This document shows positions 17,167-24,633 of a stretch of DNA of 41,676 bases, one piece after another (within the stretch, counting starts at the first letter, position 1; each line of letters begins with the position of its first letter). Both the position numbers and the translations under genes were made by a program. A model generated the notes under the pieces. That model made no database searches, was not told where the DNA came from, and was given only the letters and a program-made list of their open reading frames with translations. The stretch lies in the NCBI GenBank assembly GCA_036732755.1, contig DAINBU010000035.1:1-41676 (forward strand), read 5' to 3'. The DNA is from DASRRB01 sp036732755 (lineage in GTDB: Bacteria; Planctomycetota; B15-G4; SIAN01).

Positions 17167-20100
17167 ATGTCTGCAGGTTCTGCCGGCGGCGTGCTGCTCG
17201 CCGCCGCGTGCGTCGTCGCGCTCGCCGTCGTGCAAGAGTCCTCGATCCAGGCCGAGCGGGAGAAAGGCGCGTCGCTCTTCGAAGAGCGGCGCTGGGACGA
17301 GGCGGAGATGGTGCTGCGCGGCGTCACGGCGCGCAAGGAGGCGACGGCGCAGGACTTCGCCAACGTCGCCTGTGTCCTGATGGGAAGGCAGATCGACCCG
17401 ACGACCGAGCGCGCCCCGATCCCGCATCTCGCCGAAGACGTCGAGCAGCTCTGCGCCGAGGCGACGCGCCGCGATCCGGCGAATGCCGCGGCGGCCTACC
17501 TCCCCGGCGTCGTCTGGGCCAACTGCGCCGATCCGCGCGATCCGGCGCGCGCGCGCCCCTTCCTCGAGCGCGCGGTCGCGCTCGCGCCCGACGACGCCTT
17601 CCCGCACTACCACCTCGGCGACGTGCTGCAGAACCTCGACGAGCGCGATCCGGCGACGGCGCAGTTCGAGAAGGTCCACTCGATGGGGCTCGAGTTCGCG
17701 GCCGCCGTCTACCAGCCGGCGACCTACCGGCTCGGGATGCTGCTGAAGCGGCGCAATTTGCCCGGAGATCGGGAAGTCGGGACCAAGCTCGTCGACGAGA
17801 GCAACGTCCTCGAAAAGCCGCGCTCGGCGCGCGAGTTCATCTACCAGACCTGCACCGGCCGCCTCGGCCACGTGCGCGTCGTCGACCTCGACCCGAAGAT
17901 CGCGGCGCCGGAGCGCGCGGCGCTGCCGGTCCGGTGGGGGATCGCCTACCCGCTGCTCGAGATGGCGGGCGAGCTGCGCTCGCTCGACGTCGGCGACTTC
18001 GACGGGAACCGCCGCACCGACGTCGTCGCCGCCGGCCCGACCGGACTCTGGATCGCGAGCCAGCACTCCCGCAATTTGTTCACGACGGCGCGCCTCGCGG
18101 ACGGCGACTTCGATCGCGTCCTCGCGGCCGAGCTCGACCTGCGCAACGAGAACAAGGACCAGGACCCGACCTACCGCGCGCACTCGAGCGTGCTCGCGTT
18201 CGGGAAGTCGGGCGCGCGCCTCTTCTTCGCGCAGCAGCCCGGCTGGTTCACCGACGACAGCACGCGCCTGCCCGAGTTGCACGACGTCCGCGACTGCCAG
18301 CCGGTCGACTTCAACCACGACGGGCTGCTCGACCTGCTCTTCGCGACCGGCGACGGCGTGAAGCTGCTGCGCAACCGCGGCACGCCGATGTACGGCGCCG
18401 TCCCGATGCCGGTCGGGCCGATCTCCTTCGACGACGCGACCGGGCGCGCGTCGCTCGCCGGAGTGCGCGCCGACTGGGTCGCGATCGAGGACTTCGACCA
18501 CGACCACGACGTCGACCTGCTGGTCGGCGGGAAGGACGCGCCGACCCTCCTCTTCAGCAGCCTGCGGCGCGGGCAGTTCGAGAGGCTCGATCCGGCAAAG
18601 ACCGGGCTGCCGAGCCCGCTCGCGCACGAGCCGCTGCTCGAGGATTTCGACCGCGACGGCGTGCCCGACGTGCTCGTGACCGGGCTCGAGGCCGCGCTGC
18701 TGCACGGCAAGGGCGACGGTACGTTCGCGCCGCCGCGCCGCGTCGCGCCCATCCCCGCGGTGGCGACGCTGGACGGGCTCGCCGACCTCGACGACGACGG
18801 CGCCCCCGACCTCGTCGCGACGAACGCGACGGGCGGGCTCGACCTCTACCGCGGCGTCGGCACGGCGGGCGCGGCCGCGCCGACGGAGATCCCCGGCGTC
18901 CCCGACCAGCGCCAGCCGCTCGTCGACGACCTCGATTCCGACGGCGCGCTCGACGTCCTCGCGCTCGCGCAGCAGGGCGCGAGCCTCATCGCGGGCAACC
19001 GCGACGTGCAGCCGCCGCGCGCGCTGCTGGTCCTGCGAGGCCGCAAGGACAACCGCTTCGCTATCGGCACCGTCGTCGAGGTGCGCGCCGGCACGACCTA
19101 CGAGCGCCGCTTCGTGCGCCGCTGTGGCCAGACGTTCGCCTTTCCGCGGAGCGACGTCCCGCCGATCCTGCGCCTCACCTGGCCGAACGGCGTCGTGCAG
19201 TACCCGCTGCAGTCGATCGACAAGGAGGACGTCGAGCTCCTGCCGCCGCTTTCCGAGGAGCGGCCGATCCTGACGCTCCCTGTCGATCCGTTCGCCGAGC
19301 TGCGCCTCTTGATCGAGCAGAAGAAGGGCCCGCCCGGCTCCTGCCCCTTCCTCTACGCGTGGGACGGGACGCGCTACCGCTTCATCACCGACGTGCTCGG
19401 CGCCACGCCGCTCGGGCTGCCGATCGACGAGAAGAGGTTCGTGCCGCCGGCTCACGACGAGTTCGTGCGGCTCGCGCCGGACCAGGTGCGGCCGGTCGAC
19501 GGCGAGTACCGCTTCCAACTGACGGAAGAGCTGCGTGAGGTCACTTACCTCGATCGCGCACAGCTCTGGGTCGTCGACCACGCGGCCGACGTCGAGCTCC
19601 ATCCCGAGGAGCGCTTCTGCTTCCCGCCGTTCCCGCCCAAGCGCATCCACGCGATGCAGCACGTCGTCGGTCTCGCGAAGGCGGTCGACCAGGACGGCGT
19701 CGACTGGACCGCCGCGCTCGCGCGGAACGACGAGACGCCGGCGATCCCGTTCCGGCCGATCGGCGAGGTCTTCCGCGGGATCGCGATCCAGAACACGCTC
19801 GAGCTCACGCTGCCCGACGCCGCGAAGACCACGAAGCGCGTGCGGCTGCTCCTGACAGGGTGGCTGCAGTGGGGCGACGCGAGCGTCAACCTCGCCGCCG
19901 CCAAGAACGGCTCGATCGAGTTCGTGCCACCGATCTTCTCCGTCCCCGAGGGCGGGGGTGAAGCCGGCGGCTACGGTGAAGCCGGCTCATCGTCCGGCTG
20001 GCGCGACTGCGGCCCGCCGATCGGCTTCCCGACCGGCAAGACCAAGACGATGGTGCTCGACGTCGGCGACCTGCTGAACCGTGCCGACCCGCGCCTGCGC

Positions 20101-20694
20101 ATCACGACGACGCTCGAGCTCTACTGGGATTCGATCCGCGTCGCGCTCGACGACGACGACTCACCGTCGCACGGCGACGCGCCCTTCACCGTCACCCGGC
20201 TCGAACCAAAGTCGGCGAACCTCGGTTTCCGCGGCTTCAGCCAGCCCACCGACCGCCGCCCCGACCAGCCGCAGCTCTTCGACTGGAACCACCTCGAAGC
20301 GAACGCCCGCTGGAACCAGCACGACGGGATGCTCACGCGCTACGGCGACGTGCTCCCGCTCCTTGGCGACCCCGACGACCGCTTCGCGATCTTCTCCGCC
20401 GGCGACGCCCTCGACCTGCGCTTCGACGCCTCGGCGATCCCACCGACCGCTCCCGGCATGACGCGCACCTGGCTCCTCTACCTCGACGGCTGGGCCAAGG
20501 ACGGCGACCCCAACACCGTCACCTCGCAGACCGTCGAGCCGCTCCCGTTCCACGCCATGTCGGGCTACCCGTACGGCTCCGACGAGCATTTCCCCGACGA
20601 CGAAGTCCACGCGCTCTACCAGCGGGAATGGAACACGCGGCCGAGCAGGATCCTCGTACCGCCGCTCGCGCCGATGGCGTCCGCGCCCCGTTGA
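17167..20694 (+). CDS. Secreted TPR/FG-GAP/UnbV protein, copy 2
   Basis: Paralogue of the preceding gene with the same architecture in 1175 residues. I chose ATG at 17167 because AAGGAG lies 6 nt upstream; an in-frame GTG at 17146 has no such site. The N-terminus has a hydrophobic segment (GGVLLAAACVVALAVV). A Cys sits inside it, so signal anchor or cleaved peptide is more likely than a lipoprotein, but this is uncertain. TPR-like helices follow, then FG-GAP repeats from about residue 268 (VGDFDGNRRTDVV, EDFDHDHDVDLLVGG, ADLDDDGAPDLV). A UnbV-type segment at 626-681 includes LRLTWPNGVVQYP. The long C-terminal domain from about 724 is very similar to copy 1 (ITDVLGATPLGLP, LLTGWLQWGDASVNLA). 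It lies 45 bp behind copy 1. Confidence 0.9.
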   Translation: MSAGSAGGVLLAAACVVALAVVQESSIQAEREKGASLFEERRWDEAEMVLRGVTARKEATAQDFANVACVLMGRQIDPTTERAPIPHLAEDVEQLCAEATRRDPANAAAAYLPGVVWANCADPRDPARARPFLERAVALAPDDAFPHYHLGDVLQNLDERDPATAQFEKVHSMGLEFAAAVYQPATYRLGMLLKRRNLPGDREVGTKLVDESNVLEKPRSAREFIYQTCTGRLGHVRVVDLDPKIAAPERAALPVRWGIAYPLLEMAGELRSLDVGDFDGNRRTDVVAAGPTGLWIASQHSRNLFTTARLADGDFDRVLAAELDLRNENKDQDPTYRAHSSVLAFGKSGARLFFAQQPGWFTDDSTRLPELHDVRDCQPVDFNHDGLLDLLFATGDGVKLLRNRGTPMYGAVPMPVGPISFDDATGRASLAGVRADWVAIEDFDHDHDVDLLVGGKDAPTLLFSSLRRGQFERLDPAKTGLPSPLAHEPLLEDFDRDGVPDVLVTGLEAALLHGKGDGTFAPPRRVAPIPAVATLDGLADLDDDGAPDLVATNATGGLDLYRGVGTAGAAAPTEIPGVPDQRQPLVDDLDSDGALDVLALAQQGASLIAGNRDVQPPRALLVLRGRKDNRFAIGTVVEVRAGTTYERRFVRRCGQTFAFPRSDVPPILRLTWPNGVVQYPLQSIDKEDVELLPPLSEERPILTLPVDPFAELRLLIEQKKGPPGSCPFLYAWDGTRYRFITDVLGATPLGLPIDEKRFVPPAHDEFVRLAPDQVRPVDGEYRFQLTEELREVTYLDRAQLWVVDHAADVELHPEERFCFPPFPPKRIHAMQHVVGLAKAVDQDGVDWTAALARNDETPAIPFRPIGEVFRGIAIQNTLELTLPDAAKTTKRVRLLLTGWLQWGDASVNLAAAKNGSIEFVPPIFSVPEGGGEAGGYGEAGSSSGWRDCGPPIGFPTGKTKTMVLDVGDLLNRADPRLRITTTLELYWDSIRVALDDDDSPSHGDAPFTVTRLEPKSANLGFRGFSQPTDRRPDQPQLFDWNHLEANARWNQHDGMLTRYGDVLPLLGDPDDRFAIFSAGDALDLRFDASAIPPTAPGMTRTWLLYLDGWAKDGDPNTVTSQTVEPLPFHAMSGYPYGSDEHFPDDEVHALYQREWNTRPSRILVPPLAPMASAPR

Positions 20695-20701
20695 ACGGGA
20701 C

Positions 20702-20743
20702 TCGCGTCCGGCGCCGTTAAAGGCGCGAGAATGCCGGACGCGA
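20702..20743 (+). promoter_or_regulatory. Perfect 11-bp inverted repeat between FG-GAP copies 2 and 3
   Basis: The arms 20702-20712 (TCGCGTCCGGC) and 20733-20743 are perfectly complementary around a 20-nt loop; GCC/GGC within the loop can extend the fold. It fills most of the 74-bp gap between the stop of copy 2 and the ATG of copy 3, ending 25 nt before that ATG. There is no T-run, so a Rho-independent terminator is doubtful. An mRNA-processing or translation-control hairpin, or a protein-binding palindrome, is possible. Confidence 0.5.
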
Positions 20744-20768
20744 TCCGTACCGGGCGCAGGAGTCCTCG

Positions 20769-23267
20769 ATGACGTCGGCGATCGTGCTCGCACTGTTCGT
20801 CGCGCAGTCTGCGCCGACGGTGCCGGCGGCCGTCGACGAGGTCGACCTCGATCGGTTGCGCGGGCTCGAGGCGGCGTGCTTCTGCCAGCTCGACTTCGTC
20901 CGCGCCAGCAGTTGCAGCGCGGCGCTCCTCGAATCGCGCCAGGCGAACGCGCAGGACCATGTCGACGCCGTGCTGATCGAGTCGGCGAGCCGCCAGCCGA
21001 ACCCGAATCGCGTGAAGCTGCTGCTCGAAATGGCGCGCGAGCTCGGCGCCCCCGAGCTGCAGGTCGCCTACGCGGGAGCCGAGGCGGCGCGCGCGCTGCT
21101 CCACGCCATCGCCGACGAGCCGTGCAGCGACCGCGTCCTCAACCAGGAAGAGCGAGCCCGCTCCCTCCGGTCGCTCCGTTCCGACTGGTCCGCATCGCTG
21201 CGCCGCGTGCTCGAGCTCGAACCGACGAACGTCTGGGCGCGCTGGAACCTCCTGCTCGAGGACGCGCGTGACTTCGACGAGGCGGACGACTCGAACTCTC
21301 CCGCAGCGAGAGCGGCCGACGCGGAGTCGCGCAAGCTGCTGCTCGAGCTGCTGAAGGAGGATCCGGAGCGGCTCGGGCCGTTCGCCGTCCCGGTGCTCGG
21401 ACGTTCGTCACGCGAGCTCGCCGGCGGTCCGCGCTCCGCAGACAGCATCCGTCGGTATCGCGCGTGGCGGGACTCGGACCTCGACGTCACGCTCGTGCCG
21501 TTCGTGCAGGGCGGACCGCTCGGCGTCGATCCGCCGCCGCCGCGCGTGGCGGCGCCGGCCGGCGTCGCGGTCGCGCCGATCGCGACATGGACGACGGCGC
21601 CGCAGCTCCGTTTCGCGACCGAGGGGGCGGTCCGCTCGCTCGACGTCGCCGACGTGGAGCGCGACTTCGACGACGACGTGCTGGCCGCCGACGCGCGCGG
21701 ACTCCTCCTGCTGCGGCAGCAGCGCGACGGCACGCTGCAGCCCGAGCGGCTCGCCGAGGTCGACGTCGCAAACGCTCGGTTCGCCGACCTCGAGCGGCTC
21801 GCGGCCGGCGAGGACGCGAGCGTCGTCGCGGGCGGGGCGAAAGGGCTCGCCGTCCTCGATCCGGGTGCGGACGGCCGCTGGGTCGAGGAGGCGGCGGAGA
21901 CGTCGCGCGGCGCCTGCTCCGACTTCGTCGTCTTCGACTTCGACGGGGACGGCGACGAGGACGTCGTCGCGCTCCTCGGCGGCCGCCTCTTCGCCTGGCG
22001 CAACGACGGCTTCGCGTCGAAGGAGGGCTACGAGCCCGGCGCGGACGGTCGCAGTTCAATCTGGAAGAGCGGCCCGCTGCGCATGGCCGACGCGACGGCG
22101 ACGTTTCCCGCGATCGACGCGCCGCTCGGATGGCTCGCGATCGAGGACTTCGATCGCGACCGCGACGTCGACCTCCTCGTCGGCGGCGCCGGAAGCGCGA
22201 CGCTGTTGCTGCGCTGCCGCAAGCTCGGCCGCTTCGAGGTCGTCACGCCGGCCGCGAGCGGGCTCCGGAAGAACGCGCCGCACCGGCCGTTCCTCGCCGA
22301 CCTCGACCGCGACGGCCGCGTCGACGTCCTCTGGATCGACGCTCCGGTGGCGTGGCAGCGCGGCCGCGGCGACGGGACGGTCGACGCGCCGGGGGCACTG
22401 CCGTGGCTCGCGCCGTTCGCGGGCGAGCGCTCGGCGCTGGCCGACGTCGACCGCGATGGCGAGCTCGACCTCGTCGCGCCGGCGCCGGGCGCGAAGGGCG
22501 GAGAGCTCGTCGCGCGCCTCGGATCGCTGCTCGCCACGCAGAGCGCGACGCTCGCGGTCGGCGGGTGCGCCCCGGCGAATGCACCGCCGCTCCTCGCCGA
22601 CCTCGATCAGGACGCCGACCTCGACGTCGTCGCCGTCGGCGAAGACGGCGCGGGCGTCGAGCTGCGGGCCGCCGAGGTTGACCCGATGCGCCACGCGCTG
22701 CATCTGCGCCTCTGGTCCGGCGGCCGCATGGCGCGAACCCGCGGCGCGGTCGTCGAAGCGTCCGTCGACAGCCGGCTCACGCGCCAATTCGTGCGCGGCG
22801 ACAGCGTCGTCGTCGCGTCTGGCGCGAAGGCGCAGCCCGACTGGATCCGGATCGACTGGACGCACGCGCGCGACCTCGCGCTCCCGCGCCAATTCCTCTA
22901 CTGCGATCCAGGGATCGCTTCGTTCGAGCCGTGGAGCCGCTTCCGCCTCGACGATCCGGGCGAGGACTCGACCGTCGTCGTCCCTCGCGCTGACCAGACG
23001 GTGCAACTCGTCTCCGGCTTCGACCTCCTGCGCGCCGCCGACGCGGATCGCGAGACCGGGATGCACGCCTTCTCGTTCGAGGGGACCCGCTCCCGGCTGC
23101 GCGTCCCGCAGCCGGGCGATCGCGGACCGCTCGTGCCGCGCACGCTCGGCGGCGACTGGAAGCTCGCGCCGTCGCGGCCGGGACCGTTCCGCGTCGTCCG
23201 GCAGCAGATCCTGCCGTACTCGGGGCCGCCCCGTCCGCGCGGCCCGTTCCGCCGTCCGCCGAAGTGA
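20769..23267 (+). CDS. Secreted FG-GAP repeat protein, truncated paralogue (copy 3)
   Basis: An 832-residue exported protein. The ATG has AGGAG 8 nt upstream. A short hydrophobic N-terminus (AIVLALFVAQSAPTVPAA) looks like a signal peptide. The helical N-terminal region is followed by at least six FG-GAP-type repeats from about residue 288 (FDFDGDGDEDVV, IEDFDRDRDVDLLVGG, ADLDRDGRVDVLWID, ADVDRDGELDLV, ADLDQDADLDVV). The UnbV-like segment is degenerate: GAVVEASVDSRLTRQFV is followed by IRIDWTHA, without the GLG and WPNG motifs. The long C-terminal domain of copies 1 and 2 is absent, replaced by a Pro/Arg-rich tail. It is the last gene of the triplet and ends 21 bp from the convergent phosphofructokinase gene. 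Function is unknown. Confidence 0.85.
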   Translation: MTSAIVLALFVAQSAPTVPAAVDEVDLDRLRGLEAACFCQLDFVRASSCSAALLESRQANAQDHVDAVLIESASRQPNPNRVKLLLEMARELGAPELQVAYAGAEAARALLHAIADEPCSDRVLNQEERARSLRSLRSDWSASLRRVLELEPTNVWARWNLLLEDARDFDEADDSNSPAARAADAESRKLLLELLKEDPERLGPFAVPVLGRSSRELAGGPRSADSIRRYRAWRDSDLDVTLVPFVQGGPLGVDPPPPRVAAPAGVAVAPIATWTTAPQLRFATEGAVRSLDVADVERDFDDDVLAADARGLLLLRQQRDGTLQPERLAEVDVANARFADLERLAAGEDASVVAGGAKGLAVLDPGADGRWVEEAAETSRGACSDFVVFDFDGDGDEDVVALLGGRLFAWRNDGFASKEGYEPGADGRSSIWKSGPLRMADATATFPAIDAPLGWLAIEDFDRDRDVDLLVGGAGSATLLLRCRKLGRFEVVTPAASGLRKNAPHRPFLADLDRDGRVDVLWIDAPVAWQRGRGDGTVDAPGALPWLAPFAGERSALADVDRDGELDLVAPAPGAKGGELVARLGSLLATQSATLAVGGCAPANAPPLLADLDQDADLDVVAVGEDGAGVELRAAEVDPMRHALHLRLWSGGRMARTRGAVVEASVDSRLTRQFVRGDSVVVASGAKAQPDWIRIDWTHARDLALPRQFLYCDPGIASFEPWSRFRLDDPGEDSTVVVPRADQTVQLVSGFDLLRAADADRETGMHAFSFEGTRSRLRVPQPGDRGPLVPRTLGGDWKLAPSRPGPFRVVRQQILPYSGPPRPRGPFRRPPK

Positions 23268-23288
23268 CGCGCCTCCGCGCCGTCTCCC

Positions 23289-24614
23289 TCAGTCCCGCGA
23301 CACCTCGAGCGCCGCCGGTCCCGCGACGACGTGGGCGTACCTCGCCTGGAACTCCTCGGACTTCATCGCCGCGACCTTCGCCAGCGCGGCGAGGCGCTCG
23401 GGGTTGACGAGGTCGTCCTTTTCGAGGCGGATCATGTACTTGCGGGCGACGTGGTAGGTCTCGGTGGTGACGTCGACCTCGCGGATCTGGATGCGGCCGG
23501 TCTTGGGGTCGCTGAAGCTGCCGAAGGGCATGGGGCAGAGGCGGCCCTGGTCGATGGCGACCATGCCGCCGTACTCCTTGCACTCGCCGCGGCGGATGCG
23601 GTGGAGGTACTCGATCGCGCTGCAGCCGAGGTCGCGCGTGTACTCGACGTCGAACGGGATCGAGTGGGCGCAGCGCAGCTCGTAGCCGATCGACTTGGCG
23701 ACGATCGTGATCTCCTGCCCGCGCGCGCGGAAGCGCGTGCGCACGAGGCGCGTGAGCAGGCGGTGCAGGTGGAGCTCGGAGAGGCGGAGGTTGCCGTGCT
23801 GGTCGCGCTCGCAGTTCGGCTCGACGCGCGCGACGTCCTCGGGCGGCAGGCGCAGCCCGATGCCTTCGGCGAGCAGCGCCACGCCGAACGGCCGCCCGTG
23901 CGCCATGCGCTTCAACATCGACGTCTCGAGCACGTCGACCACGTGCTCGAGGCGGATCGGCTCGCCGGGGGCCCACTCCTCGGCGATGACGGCGAGCGTC
24001 GCGCCGGCCGCTTTCGCGATGCCGAGCGCGAGATGCCCCGCCGAGCGCCCCATCGCCACGATGAAGAACCAGCGCTTGGTCGTCATCGCGTCGGTCATCA
24101 GGTTCTCGACGATCTCGGCGCCGACGTGGCGCGCCGTCTGGAACCCGAAGGTCGACTTGCCGGAGGGCAGCGGCAGGTCGTTGTCGATCGTCTTGGGGAC
24201 GTGGATCACCGGCAGCTTGCCGCCGAATGCCTCGCACACGCGCAGCGCCGAGTTGGCCGTGCCGTCGCCGCCGATCGTCATCAGCGCGTCGAGCCCGAGC
24301 GCCTTGATCGACGCGACCGTCCGCTGCATCGCCGGGACGGAGTCGCCCGCCTTCGGGTTCGTGATCGTCGGGTTCTCGCGCGAGATGCCGAGGATCGAGC
24401 CGCCGTTGCCGTAGATGCGCGAGACGTAGCCGATCGAGAGCGGCTCGACCTCCGTCGTCTTCCCCGCGATCAGGTGGCGGAAGCCGTCGCGGATGCCGAC
24501 GACCTCCCAGCCGCGGTTGATCGCCTCGATGGTGGCGGACGAGATGACGGAGTTGATGCCTGGCGCGGGACCGCCGCCGACCAGGATCCCGAGCCGCGGT
24601 TTGTGCGCGTTCAT
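23289..24614 (-). CDS. 6-phosphofructokinase
   Basis: Glycolytic enzyme that phosphorylates fructose 6-phosphate to the 1,6-bisphosphate, 441 residues. The N-terminal nucleotide/PPi site reads GGGPAPGIN (residues 13-21). The phosphoryl-donor loop is GGDGT (115-119), and the catalytic segment is PKTIDNDLP (140-148) with the two expected Asp. MGRSAGHLAL is the substrate-binding MGR motif. Two residues are commonly used to tell ATP from PPi enzymes: here Gly in GGDG favours ATP, while Lys in PKTIDND occurs both in PPi enzymes and in plant-like ATP enzymes. ATP dependence is therefore likely but not proven. The start is 19 nt downstream of the greA stop on the same strand, which suggests an operon. 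The ribosome binding site is weak. Confidence 0.92.
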   Translation of the reverse strand: MNAHKPRLGILVGGGPAPGINSVISSATIEAINRGWEVVGIRDGFRHLIAGKTTEVEPLSIGYVSRIYGNGGSILGISRENPTITNPKAGDSVPAMQRTVASIKALGLDALMTIGGDGTANSALRVCEAFGGKLPVIHVPKTIDNDLPLPSGKSTFGFQTARHVGAEIVENLMTDAMTTKRWFFIVAMGRSAGHLALGIAKAAGATLAVIAEEWAPGEPIRLEHVVDVLETSMLKRMAHGRPFGVALLAEGIGLRLPPEDVARVEPNCERDQHGNLRLSELHLHRLLTRLVRTRFRARGQEITIVAKSIGYELRCAHSIPFDVEYTRDLGCSAIEYLHRIRRGECKEYGGMVAIDQGRLCPMPFGSFSDPKTGRIQIREVDVTTETYHVARKYMIRLEKDDLVNPERLAALAKVAAMKSEEFQARYAHVVAGPAALEVSRD

Positions 24615-24633
24615 CGGCGTGCCCGTCGCCGCA

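Noticed and set aside
15814..19662. A 1,282-codon minus-strand frame opposite the FG-GAP genes
   Set aside because: Composition is typical of an antisense shadow and it has no recognisable domain, while the plus strand encodes paralogous repeat proteins.
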